Translations under genes and position numbers: made by a program
Shown: positions 28,174 to 36,098 of the stretch, one piece after another
Position numbering within the stretch: position 1 is the first letter of the stretch
Layout: each line of letters begins with the position of its first letter
The notes under the pieces: generated by a model
Database searches by the model: none
What the model was told of the DNA's origin: nothing
Seen by the model: only the letters and a program-made list of their open reading frames with translations
NCBI RefSeq assembly: GCF_014196515.1
Contig: NZ_JACIDV010000001.1
Coordinates: 62,001-126,000 of the forward strand
DNA length: 64,000 nucleotides
Source: Rhizobium skierniewicense
GTDB taxonomy: Bacteria > Pseudomonadota > Alphaproteobacteria > Rhizobiales > Rhizobiaceae
Direction: 5' to 3'

Positions 28174-28950
28174 ATGCACCCTTGGGAAAAGCCATTTTCG
28201 AGCAACGTCGGCATGGGCGCCCTGCGCGGCCTTTGGGGTGCCGTGGCCAATTTCGTTTATCCACCGTCCTGTGTGGGGTGTGGGTGCAAGACGACATCGG
28301 GCGGTGCGCTGTGCGTGGAATGCTGGGCAGGCGTACAGTTCATCGAGCGACCCTATTGCGAAGTTTTAGGCATTCCTTTTGCACGAGATCACGGCCCGGG
28401 CATCCTCAGCGCCAAAGCCATCGCAGAGCCGCCGCCCTTTGCTCGCCTGCGCGCCGCTGCCGTGCATGACGGTCCCGCCAGAAAGCTCGTCCATCAGCTG
28501 AAATATCTCGACCGCACCGACCTTGCCCGCCTCATGGCGTCCTGGATGCTTCGGGCAAGCGATGGCACTGTCGCTAGCTGTGATTGCATTGTGCCGGTTC
28601 CCCTGCACAGACGTCGCTTTCTCGCCCGCCGCTTCAACCAGTCGGCCGAGCTTGCTCGCCATCTCTCGGCGCTGTCCGGCAAACCCTTTCTGTCATCCAC
28701 TCTGGTGCGCATCAAACCCACCAGCAGACAGGTCGGGCTGTCGGCAAAGGCGCGCAAGCAGAATGTGCGTGGTGCCTTTGCGATTGCGCCGGGCCGTGAG
28801 GCCGACATCATCGGCAAGCGCGTCGTACTTGTCGATGATGTCTACACGACCGGCGCCACGGTTGCGGCAGCCGCCCGCAGGCTGAAGAAGGCCGGTGCGT
28901 CGGATGTGACCGTTTTGACCTTTGCAATGGCGATGTCCGGTCCTATATGA
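28174..28950 (+). CDS. comF: ComF family phosphoribosyltransferase-like protein
   Basis: 258 residues from ATG 28174; an internal ATG at 28213 is the main alternative. A four-cysteine zinc-binding segment (PPSCVGCGCKTTSGGALCVECW) is followed by the phosphoribosyltransferase core with IVPVPLHRRRFLARRFNQS and the PRPP loop VVLVDDVYTTGATV. ComF proteins are linked to DNA uptake in competent bacteria, but in rhizobia the role is unproven. It lies upstream of grxC on the same strand. Confidence 0.88.
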   Translation: MHPWEKPFSSNVGMGALRGLWGAVANFVYPPSCVGCGCKTTSGGALCVECWAGVQFIERPYCEVLGIPFARDHGPGILSAKAIAEPPPFARLRAAAVHDGPARKLVHQLKYLDRTDLARLMASWMLRASDGTVASCDCIVPVPLHRRRFLARRFNQSAELARHLSALSGKPFLSSTLVRIKPTSRQVGLSAKARKQNVRGAFAIAPGREADIIGKRVVLVDDVYTTGATVAAAARRLKKAGASDVTVLTFAMAMSGPI

Positions 28951-28995
28951 CACGCACCAATTGGGTTTCCTCGGATATGGCAAAGGTTGACAACA

Positions 28996-29250
28996 ATGGC
29001 TTCCGTCACGATCTACACACGCGATTTCTGCGGCTTTTGCGCCCGTGCAAAGGCTCTCCTGGAAAGCAAGGGCGTTGATTTCACCGAATACAATGCCACC
29101 ACAAATCCCGACTATCGTCAGGAGATGATGGACAAATCCGGCGGCAATACCTTCCCGCAGATCTTCATCGGTGAAAAACATGTTGGCGGTTGCGACGACC
29201 TCCACGCGCTGGACCGCGATGGCAAGCTGGACGCGCTTCTGGCCGCCTGA
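28996..29250 (+). CDS. grxC: Glutaredoxin 3
   Basis: 84 residues. The redox motif is CGFC in IYTRDFCGFCARAKALL, unusual in having Gly-Phe in place of the common Pro-Tyr; the cis-Pro region TFPQIFIGEKHVGGCDDLHAL is complete. Glutathione-dependent thiol reduction in the cytoplasm. ATG 28996 has AAAGG at 28982-28986. The comF-grxC-nitrilase order on one strand suggests co-transcription. Confidence 0.92.
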   Translation: MASVTIYTRDFCGFCARAKALLESKGVDFTEYNATTNPDYRQEMMDKSGGNTFPQIFIGEKHVGGCDDLHALDRDGKLDALLAA

Positions 29251-29294
29251 CAGCGCGACAACATCAGAGAAAAGACGAACAGGAAAAGACGCAG

Positions 29295-30155
29295 ATGAGT
29301 TTCAGGGCTGCCGCACTCCAGATGTGCTCGGGCACAAATCCCAAGGCAAACGCTGACACGATGGAGCGCCTCATTCGCGCGGCGGCTGAGCAGGGCGCTG
29401 TCTATGTGCAGACACCGGAAATGACCGGCGCGATCCAGAAGGACCGAGATGCCCTCCGGGCTTGCCTCAAGGACGAGAAGGGCGACATCATCGTTCTGAC
29501 AGCGGCAAAGCTTGCGCGCGAACTCGGCATCTACGTCCATGTCGGCTCCACGGCGATTGCCCGCACAGACGGCAAGATCGCCAATCGCGGCTTCCTGTTT
29601 GCGCCCGACGGCGAGCGGATCTGCACCTATGACAAGATCCATATGTTCGACGTCGATCTCGACAATGGCGAAAGCTGGCGGGAAAGTTCGGCCTATGAAC
29701 CCGGCAGGCAAGCCCGCGTCGCGGATTTGGCCTTGGCGAAGTTCGGCTTTGCGATCTGCTACGATGTCCGCTTCCCGACCCTGTTTCGTGCAGAAGCGCT
29801 GGCCGGAGCAGAGGTTTTGACCGTTCCCGCAGCCTTCACCAAGCAAACGGGTCAGGCGCATTGGGAGATACTGCTGCGCGCCCGTGCCATCGAAAACGGT
29901 GCCTTCGTTATCGCCGCTGCGCAAGGCGGCGTGCATGAGGACGGACGCGAAACATTCGGTCACTCCATGATCGTTGATCCCTGGGGTGAGGTGCTGGCGA
30001 TCGCAGGCGGTGAAGGCGAGGAGATCGTGCTGGCGGATATCGATCCGACCGCCGTCTCCGGTGCGCGGGGCAAAATTCCCAATCTCAGGAATGCCCGTGA
30101 GTTCGATCTCGATATGGTGAGAAATACCGTCGTGCTGGGAGCGCAGGCTCAGTGA
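29295..30155 (+). CDS. Carbon-nitrogen hydrolase (Nit1/Nit2-like amidase)
   Basis: 286 residues from ATG 29295. The nitrilase-superfamily triad is present: Glu in YVQTPEMTG, Lys in YDKIHMFDVDL, Cys in FAICYDVRFP. MFDVDLDNGESWRESSAYEPG is typical for the Nit branch that hydrolyses omega-amides or deaminated glutathione, acting in the cytoplasm. Close spacing to grxC fits a glutathione-related role, which is inference. The stop overlaps the GTG start of the next gene. Confidence 0.85.
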   Translation: MSFRAAALQMCSGTNPKANADTMERLIRAAAEQGAVYVQTPEMTGAIQKDRDALRACLKDEKGDIIVLTAAKLARELGIYVHVGSTAIARTDGKIANRGFLFAPDGERICTYDKIHMFDVDLDNGESWRESSAYEPGRQARVADLALAKFGFAICYDVRFPTLFRAEALAGAEVLTVPAAFTKQTGQAHWEILLRARAIENGAFVIAAAQGGVHEDGRETFGHSMIVDPWGEVLAIAGGEGEEIVLADIDPTAVSGARGKIPNLRNAREFDLDMVRNTVVLGAQAQ

Positions 30156-30580
30156 TCCGCTACGCGCTCAGTTGCGAAAAAGCACATGCGTTCGAAGGCT
30201 GGTTTTCCGGCAGCGCGGATTACGATGCGCAACTGGCCCGCGGCTTGATCGCCTGTCCGGTCTGCGGTTCGCCCAAGGTCGGCAAGATGTTGATGGCCCC
30301 TTCCGTCTCCACCGCGGGGGAGAAGGAGGCGACGCGAACGCTGGCCATGGATACGGCCCAGAAACAGGCCTTTGCTAAGATCAGGGAAACACTGGCCAGC
30401 ATTCGTGGGAATGCTGAAGACGTCGGCGACAAGTTCCCCGAAGAAGCGCGCAAGATCCACTATGGTGAAACGGAAGAACGCGGCATCATCGGGCAGGCGT
30501 CACCGCAGGAAGCCAAGGCGCTGATTGAGGAGGGCATCGCGGTTGCGCCGCTCCCCGTTCTGCCGGATGATGTCAACTGA
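30152..30580 (+). CDS. DUF1178 family protein
   Basis: 142 residues starting at GTG 30152, overlapping the nitrilase stop by 4 nt. MIRYALSCEKAHAFEGWFSGSADYD and the CPVCGS pair define DUF1178; the two Cys near residue 36 with an earlier Cys at residue 8 may bind zinc. The middle is charged and helical; the C-terminus has KALIEEGIAVAPLP. A conserved neighbour of the nitrilase gene in alphaproteobacteria; function unknown. Confidence 0.85.
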   Translation: MIRYALSCEKAHAFEGWFSGSADYDAQLARGLIACPVCGSPKVGKMLMAPSVSTAGEKEATRTLAMDTAQKQAFAKIRETLASIRGNAEDVGDKFPEEARKIHYGETEERGIIGQASPQEAKALIEEGIAVAPLPVLPDDVN

Positions 30581-30584
30581 TGCG

Positions 30585-31331
30585 TCAGGCGGCACGTTTG
30601 GTCAGGATCATGTAGTTCACATCCATGTCCGGCGAGAGGTTCCAGCGATCCTGTAGGACGTTGTAGAACACGCCTGTGCGGTGGATGACCTGCATGCCGT
30701 TGGCAACGATCGGCTTTTCCAGCTCGTCAGGGCGCACCAGCTTCTCGTATTGATGCGTTCCGCGCGGCAACCAGCGCAGCACGTTCTCGGCCGCAAAGAT
30801 CGCCAGCGCGCGCGCCTTGAGCGTCCGGTTGATGGTGGCGGCAAACATCAGCCCGCCGGGGCGCACCATCTTGGCGCAGGTGCCGACGAACAGATCGACA
30901 TTGGCCACATGCTCGACCACCTCCATGTTGAGAATGATGTCGAATGTTTCGCCAGCCTCGAACAGCTGCTCTGCCGTCACCGCGCGGTAGTCCACATCGA
31001 CGTTGTTTTCCCGGGCATGCGTGGAGGCAATGCCGATGTTCTTTTCAGAGGGATCGGCCCCCACAACGGTAGCGCCCATTTTCGCCATGGGTTCGGAGAG
31101 CAGACCACCACCGCAGCCGATGTCGAGAACGCGCAGGCCTTCAAGCGGTCGGTTTGCTCTCGGGTCACGGCCAAAATTTTCGCAGGCGCGGTTGCGGATA
31201 TACTCCAGGCGAACCGGGTTGAACTTGTGCAAGGGCCGGAACTTGCCCGTCGGGCTCCACCATTCGGCAGCCATGGCGGAGAACCTGTCCACTTCGCTCT
31301 GGTCGACGGTCGTCTTTGCGGCTTCGCTCAT
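30585..31331 (-). CDS. ubiG: Ubiquinone biosynthesis O-methyltransferase
   Basis: 248 residues. [33 protein letters not shown] is the UbiG N-terminal signature; SAM motif I is [16 protein letters not shown], then GADPSEKNI and NMEVVEHV. C-terminal [14 protein letters not shown] is also conserved. Catalyses both O-methylations in ubiquinone synthesis. It converges on the DUF1178 gene with a 4-nt gap. Confidence 0.95.
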   Translation of the reverse strand: MSEAAKTTVDQSEVDRFSAMAAEWWSPTGKFRPLHKFNPVRLEYIRNRACENFGRDPRANRPLEGLRVLDIGCGGGLLSEPMAKMGATVVGADPSEKNIGIASTHARENNVDVDYRAVTAEQLFEAGETFDIILNMEVVEHVANVDLFVGTCAKMVRPGGLMFAATINRTLKARALAIFAAENVLRWLPRGTHQYEKLVRPDELEKPIVANGMQVIHRTGVFYNVLQDRWNLSPDMDVNYMILTKRAA

Positions 31332-31537
31332 GGGTCGTGCTCCTTCTCATTTATCCCTGAAGTCGGATGCTTGACCGGCGAAGTCAAGGGGCGGCGCTGC
31401 CAAGGCTTCGGTATGCGGCGTGAGGGAACCGTTATAATGGGTCTTTCGTTTCATGCTGCGTTCATCATCGTGCGCGTATTTTCAAAGAGTTAAAAGCCTC
31501 TAACGGCGACCAAGCCTTTGCTTGAGGGAGAATAAAC

Positions 31538-32392
31538 GTGAAGAAGAAACTGTTTGGTGCCTTTGCGCTGCTCGCGCTTGTCGCCGCCCCGGCGCTGGCG
31601 CAAGCTGCGACGCAAGGGTTTTCCACCGCCAACGTCAACATGCGGTCCGGTCCCAGCACCGCCTATCCAGCCGTCGTCGTCATCCCCAATGGCGCGCCGC
31701 TGACGATTCATGGCTGCCTGTCGGATACGCCCTGGTGCGACGTGTCGTTCAGCTATGGCCGTGGCTGGGTAGCCGGACGTTACGTCCAGGCAGTCTACCG
31801 GCAGAACCGGGTCTATGTAGAGCCACGCTATTATCGTGATCTCGGCGTGCCGATCATCACCTTCGAAGCGGGACGCTACTGGGACCGTTATTACCGCGAC
31901 CGAGATTTCTACCGCGAGCGTGACCGTTGGCGCCGCCCGTCGGGTGGTTATTGGAACGCCCCGCCACCCCGTGCGGGATACGATCGCCCGCGTCCGCGCG
32001 ACGATTGGCGTGACCAGCGCGGCCGTGATGACTGGCGTGACAACCAGCGGGGCCGCGGGCCCAATGATGGCCGCTGGGAGGAGCGCTACGGCGATTGGGA
32101 CCAGAACGATCGCCAGCGTCCGCCGATGCGCGATCGTGATAACGACCGCCAGCGTTGGGACAACGACAATCGCGACCGTGATCGCGACCGCGACGACAAC
32201 AGAGGTCGCAACCGTGATTTCCAGAATGATGAGACGCAGCGCCGTCAAGCCGAGGAAGGCCGTCGTCGCCCAGATACCAATCAGGTACAGCCACAGGCGC
32301 CACAGGCGCCTCAGCTCCAGCCACAACCGCCCGCACAGGGTGGTCAGCAGTTCGGTTGCATCGTCGGGTCTCCCGGTTGCCCGCAGCCTTGA
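31538..32392 (+). CDS. Secreted SH3-domain protein with Arg/Asp-rich tail
   Basis: 284 residues from a GTG at 31538 after AGGGAGA. A Sec signal peptide ends near LAQA. Residues about 28-85 form a bacterial SH3 domain (STANVNMRSGPSTAYPAVVV, CDVSFSYGRGWVAGRYVQ). The remainder is low complexity: aromatic/Arg-rich, then long Asp-Arg-Asn runs, then a Gln/Pro-rich stretch ending PGCPQP. SH3 proteins of this kind bind cell-envelope polymers. A bidirectional terminator lies just after the stop. Confidence 0.8.
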   Translation: MKKKLFGAFALLALVAAPALAQAATQGFSTANVNMRSGPSTAYPAVVVIPNGAPLTIHGCLSDTPWCDVSFSYGRGWVAGRYVQAVYRQNRVYVEPRYYRDLGVPIITFEAGRYWDRYYRDRDFYRERDRWRRPSGGYWNAPPPRAGYDRPRPRDDWRDQRGRDDWRDNQRGRGPNDGRWEERYGDWDQNDRQRPPMRDRDNDRQRWDNDNRDRDRDRDDNRGRNRDFQNDETQRRQAEEGRRRPDTNQVQPQAPQAPQLQPQPPAQGGQQFGCIVGSPGCPQP

Positions 32393-32411
32393 TGGATCCA
32401 ACACTATAACG

Positions 32412-32445
32412 AAAAAACCCGGCGGATCATCTCCGCCGGGTTTTT
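32412..32445. terminator. Bidirectional rho-independent terminator
   Basis: A perfect 14-bp inverted repeat (arms 32413-32426 and 32432-32445, GC core CCCGGCGGA) with a 5-nt loop and A/T tracts on both outer sides. It can terminate the SH3 gene on the plus strand and the helicase gene (stop at 32447) on the minus strand. Confidence 0.9.
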
Positions 32446-32446
32446 G

Positions 32447-34294
32447 TTAGCTGCGATCTTTTTTCTTAGGCGCGCGCTTTTCGAAAGGCTTGTCCTTTTT
32501 GCCATCGAACTGTGCCGGTCTGTCACCGGCAGGCGCTGCCTTTTTCTTCCAGGGCTTGTCGTCCGTGCGACGCTCGCCGCCAGCCGAGGACTTTTCAGCG
32601 AATTTCCGCTGCGGCTTTGACGGCCGCGTGTCTTCGCGCGCTCCGCCGGTCATGTCGGGTTTGCCGTCCATGGCCTTCACGCGGATGCCCTTTTCCAGCA
32701 TCATGTCCTTGCCGAGCGCCGAGGTAAAACGGTCAACCGCATCGGCGGCCAGTTCCACGTAGGTCTCGGTCTGCTGCATGCGGATCGCGCCGATATCCTG
32801 ACGCGTCAGCTTGCCGAAGCGGCACAGCATGGGAATAAGCCAGCGTGGTTCGGCATTCTGCTTGCGACCGACCGATAGCGTGAACCATCCGCTGTCGGAA
32901 AAGTCCGAGCGATCCCGGCGCGGCTCATTGTTTTCAACGGTCTCGAAACCGTCGCGGCGTGGCTTGCGGCTACCATCCAGCGACACCTCGGCGATGTCTT
33001 CCGGTGCGGAACGACCCGCATGGTAGAGACGCACGAAAGCAGCCGCGACCTTTTCGGCGCCATGCTGTTCCAGCAGCTTTGTCACGAAATCGCGCTCGTC
33101 ATCACCAACATTCTCGGTCAGCGACGCATCGGCCAGCAGGCGTTCGCCATCCCGCTGGGTGATTTCCTCGGCAGATGGCGGGCGAACCCAGGCCGGGCTG
33201 ACCTTGGCGCCTTCAAGCAGCCGTTCCGCCTTGCGGCGCTGGCTCATCGGTACGATGATGGCGCTGATACCCTTCTGGCCCGCGCGACCGGTGCGGCCGG
33301 AGCGGTGCAGAAGCGTGTCGGAATTGGTCGGAAGATCGGCATGGATGACGAGTTCCAGACCCGGCAGGTCGATACCGCGTGCGGCAACGTCGGTTGCCAC
33401 GCAAACGCGGGCACGGCCGTCACGCATGGCTTGCAGTGCGTGTGTCCGTTCGTTCTGGCTCAATTCGCCAGACAGAGCCACGACGGAAAAGCCGCGATTG
33501 TTCAGACGCGCCGTAAGATGATTGACGGCGGCGCGGGTCGAGCAGAACACGATGGCGTTGCGGGCTTCGTAAAAGCGCAGCGCATTGATGATGGCGTTTT
33601 CGCGGTCGGACGGCGACACCACCATGGCGCGGTATTCGATGTCGACATGCTGCTTCTGTTCGGATGTCGTGGCCACGCGCACGGCATTCTTCTGGTAGCT
33701 TTCGGCCAGCTTGGCAATGCTGCGCGAAACGGTGGCCGAAAACATCAGGGTGCGGCGGTCGGATGGCGATTCTTCGAGAATGAATTCCAGATCCTCGCGG
33801 AAACCGAGGTCCAGCATTTCGTCGGCCTCATCCAGCACCACGGCGCGAATGGACGACAGGTCCAGCGCCTTGCGCTTGATGTGGTCGCAAAGGCGTCCCG
33901 GCGTGCCGACGATAATATGGGCACCGCGCTCCAGCGCACGGCGCTCGGCTCTGATGTCCATGCCGCCAACGCAGGATGCGATGGAAACGCCAGTGAATTC
34001 GTAGAGCCACTCCAGCTCGCGCATCACCTGCATGGCCAGTTCGCGGGTCGGGGCGATGGCGATGCCCAGTGGCGCTCCGGCCTGGCCGAAACGGCCGTTC
34101 TTCTGAAGCAGCGTCGGCGCAATGGCCATGCCAAAGGCAACGGTCTTGCCAGAGCCCGTCTGGGCGGAAACCAGCGCGTCCTGTCCGTCCAGTTCAGGGG
34201 CAAGCATGGCCTTCTGAACAGGGGTCAAATCTTTGTAGCCGCGTTTTTCCAACGCCTGTGCAATCGCCGGGGCGATACCCTGGGTTTCTGTCAT
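32447..34294 (-). CDS. DEAD-box ATP-dependent RNA helicase with DbpA-like C-terminal domain
   Basis: 615 residues. Helicase motifs in order: Q motif GYKDLTPVQKAML, I AQTGSGKT, Ia APTRELA, II VLDEADEML, III SAT, V ATDVAARGIDLP, VI HRSGRTGRAG. Residues about 470-545 form a DbpA-type RNA-binding domain (WFTLSVGRKQNAEPRWLIPM), and the tail is Lys/Arg-rich. It remodels rRNA or mRNA; the homologous rhizobial genes are often annotated deaD. A cold-induced role is common but not shown here. Confidence 0.9.
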   Translation of the reverse strand: MTETQGIAPAIAQALEKRGYKDLTPVQKAMLAPELDGQDALVSAQTGSGKTVAFGMAIAPTLLQKNGRFGQAGAPLGIAIAPTRELAMQVMRELEWLYEFTGVSIASCVGGMDIRAERRALERGAHIIVGTPGRLCDHIKRKALDLSSIRAVVLDEADEMLDLGFREDLEFILEESPSDRRTLMFSATVSRSIAKLAESYQKNAVRVATTSEQKQHVDIEYRAMVVSPSDRENAIINALRFYEARNAIVFCSTRAAVNHLTARLNNRGFSVVALSGELSQNERTHALQAMRDGRARVCVATDVAARGIDLPGLELVIHADLPTNSDTLLHRSGRTGRAGQKGISAIIVPMSQRRKAERLLEGAKVSPAWVRPPSAEEITQRDGERLLADASLTENVGDDERDFVTKLLEQHGAEKVAAAFVRLYHAGRSAPEDIAEVSLDGSRKPRRDGFETVENNEPRRDRSDFSDSGWFTLSVGRKQNAEPRWLIPMLCRFGKLTRQDIGAIRMQQTETYVELAADAVDRFTSALGKDMMLEKGIRVKAMDGKPDMTGGAREDTRPSKPQRKFAEKSSAGGERRTDDKPWKKKAAPAGDRPAQFDGKKDKPFEKRAPKKKDRS

Positions 34295-34651
34295 CTACCG
34301 TCTTTCGGATATTGGGCTGCCTGCATCCGCTCGAAACCATTAGATCATAAGGGTCATAAAGCAGCCGATACCGGCCATTTTGGCCATTCAGCCAGTTGAA
34401 TTGACGCGCTCATACTGCGGATAGGCGCGTTTGTACAGACCAAAGCGGTACGCTCGTCGCATCGAATGGTGCTTGTGAGAGCTTCACCCCTGAAAAAAAG
34501 GCGTACCGCCCGGTCCATAAACGGCATTGCGTGGACCATGCCTTTTCGCTATGAGACCCGCAACTTGAGGCCTTGTTTCTACGAGGGGCCGACTGGGTTG
34601 GGCTCTTGTCCGTCATATCAGGCGGTAAAATGGGATGGTACTGGTCACACT
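34295..34651 (+). other. Gene-free leader region of lysC
   Basis: 357 bp between the divergent helicase and aspartokinase genes. A frame in phase with lysC is open from 34466, which would add 62 residues, but they do not look like aspartokinase and are Arg-rich, so I treat the region as non-coding. No lysine riboswitch core was recognised. The last 20 nt before the lysC ATG hold only a weak purine stretch. Confidence 0.4.
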
Positions 34652-35929
34652 ATGGCTCGCATTGTCATGAAATTCGGCGGCACATCCGTCGCAAATCTCG
34701 AACGCATTCACAATGTCGCACGGCATGTGAAACGCGAAGTGGACGCTGGCCATGAAGTGGCCGTTGTCGTCTCCGCCATGTCCGGCAAGACCAACGAGCT
34801 GGTGGAATGGGTTCAGAACACGCCCAAGGTTGCCGGTTCAAAGGAAACATCCTTTTACGACGCGCGCGAATACGATGCCATCGTCGCCTCCGGCGAACAG
34901 GTCACCTCGGGCCTTCTGGCCATCGCCTTGCAATCGATGGGCGTCAATGCCCGCTCGTGGCAGGGCTGGCAGATTCCCATCCGCACCGATAATGCCCACG
35001 GTGCTGCCCGAATCCTCGAAATCGACGGTTCCGATATCGTTCGCCGCATGGGCGAGGGACAGGTCGCTGTCGTCGCCGGTTTCCAGGGTCTTGGGCCGGA
35101 TAACCGTATCGCGACGCTCGGTCGCGGCGGGTCGGATACCTCAGCCGTCGCCATCGCCGCTGCGGTGAAAGCAGATCGTTGCGACATCTATACCGATGTC
35201 GACGGTGTCTACACCACCGATCCGCGCATCGTGCCAAAGGCGCGCCGCCTGAAGAAGGTCGCCTTCGAGGAAATGCTGGAAATGGCATCCTTGGGCGCAA
35301 AGGTTTTGCAGGTTCGCTCCGTCGAGCTTGCCATGGTGCACAAGGTTCGGACCTTCGTGCGCTCCAGTTTCGAGGATCCCGATGCGCCGGGCATGGGTGA
35401 CCTTATCAATCCGCCCGGTACTTTGATTTGTGACGAGGAAGAAATCGTGGAACAGGAAGTCGTAACCGGCATCGCCTATGCCAAGGATGAAGCACAAATC
35501 TCGCTGCGCCGCTTGTCAGATCGGCCGGGCGTGTCCGCTGCCATCTTCGGACCTTTGGCCGAATCCCATATCAATGTCGATATGATCGTACAGAACATCT
35601 CTGAAGATGGCTCGCGCACCGACATGACGTTTACGGTTCCCTCCGGCGACATGCCAAAGGCCATCAAGGTTCTGGAAGACAACAAGAGCCAGATCGGCTT
35701 TGATGTCGTTCAGAATGAGACCGGTCTTGCCAAGGTGTCGGTCATCGGCATCGGCATGCGCAGCCACGCCGGTGTTGCCGCAAGTGCTTTCAAGGCACTT
35801 GCTGAAAAAAATATCAACATCAAGGCCATCACGACGTCGGAAATCAAGATTTCCATTCTTATTGACGGCGCCTATGCGGAACTTGCAGTTCGTACTTTGC
35901 ATTCTGCCTACGGTCTGGATAAGAGTTGA
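34652..35929 (+). CDS. lysC: Aspartate kinase
   Basis: 425 residues from ATG 34652 (IVMKFGGTSVANLERI). Kinase signatures KFGGTSV, VVSAMSGKTNELV, GFQGLGPDNRIATLGRGGSDTSA and CDIYTDVDGVYTTDPRIVP are intact, followed by two ACT domains (SLRRLSDRPGVSAAIFGPL and KVSVIGIGMRSHAGVA). First step of the lysine, methionine and threonine pathways, probably with feedback by end products through the ACT pair. It is upstream of ptsP on the same strand. Confidence 0.95.
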   Translation: MARIVMKFGGTSVANLERIHNVARHVKREVDAGHEVAVVVSAMSGKTNELVEWVQNTPKVAGSKETSFYDAREYDAIVASGEQVTSGLLAIALQSMGVNARSWQGWQIPIRTDNAHGAARILEIDGSDIVRRMGEGQVAVVAGFQGLGPDNRIATLGRGGSDTSAVAIAAAVKADRCDIYTDVDGVYTTDPRIVPKARRLKKVAFEEMLEMASLGAKVLQVRSVELAMVHKVRTFVRSSFEDPDAPGMGDLINPPGTLICDEEEIVEQEVVTGIAYAKDEAQISLRRLSDRPGVSAAIFGPLAESHINVDMIVQNISEDGSRTDMTFTVPSGDMPKAIKVLEDNKSQIGFDVVQNETGLAKVSVIGIGMRSHAGVAASAFKALAEKNINIKAITTSEIKISILIDGAYAELAVRTLHSAYGLDKS

Positions 35930-36098
35930 TTCTGTAACGTCGGTACACGTCATCCGATTCTTGTGGAGACGATGATTGATCGACGGTAAATCGACTGCGC
36001 ATCCCTGCCGTCCGGCTTGCTGTGCAGGCTTTGTTTTGGTGGGTTCTTCCACGCGGGTCATCTCGCCCCGCATGTGAAGGTGTCAGGGAGCACACGCG

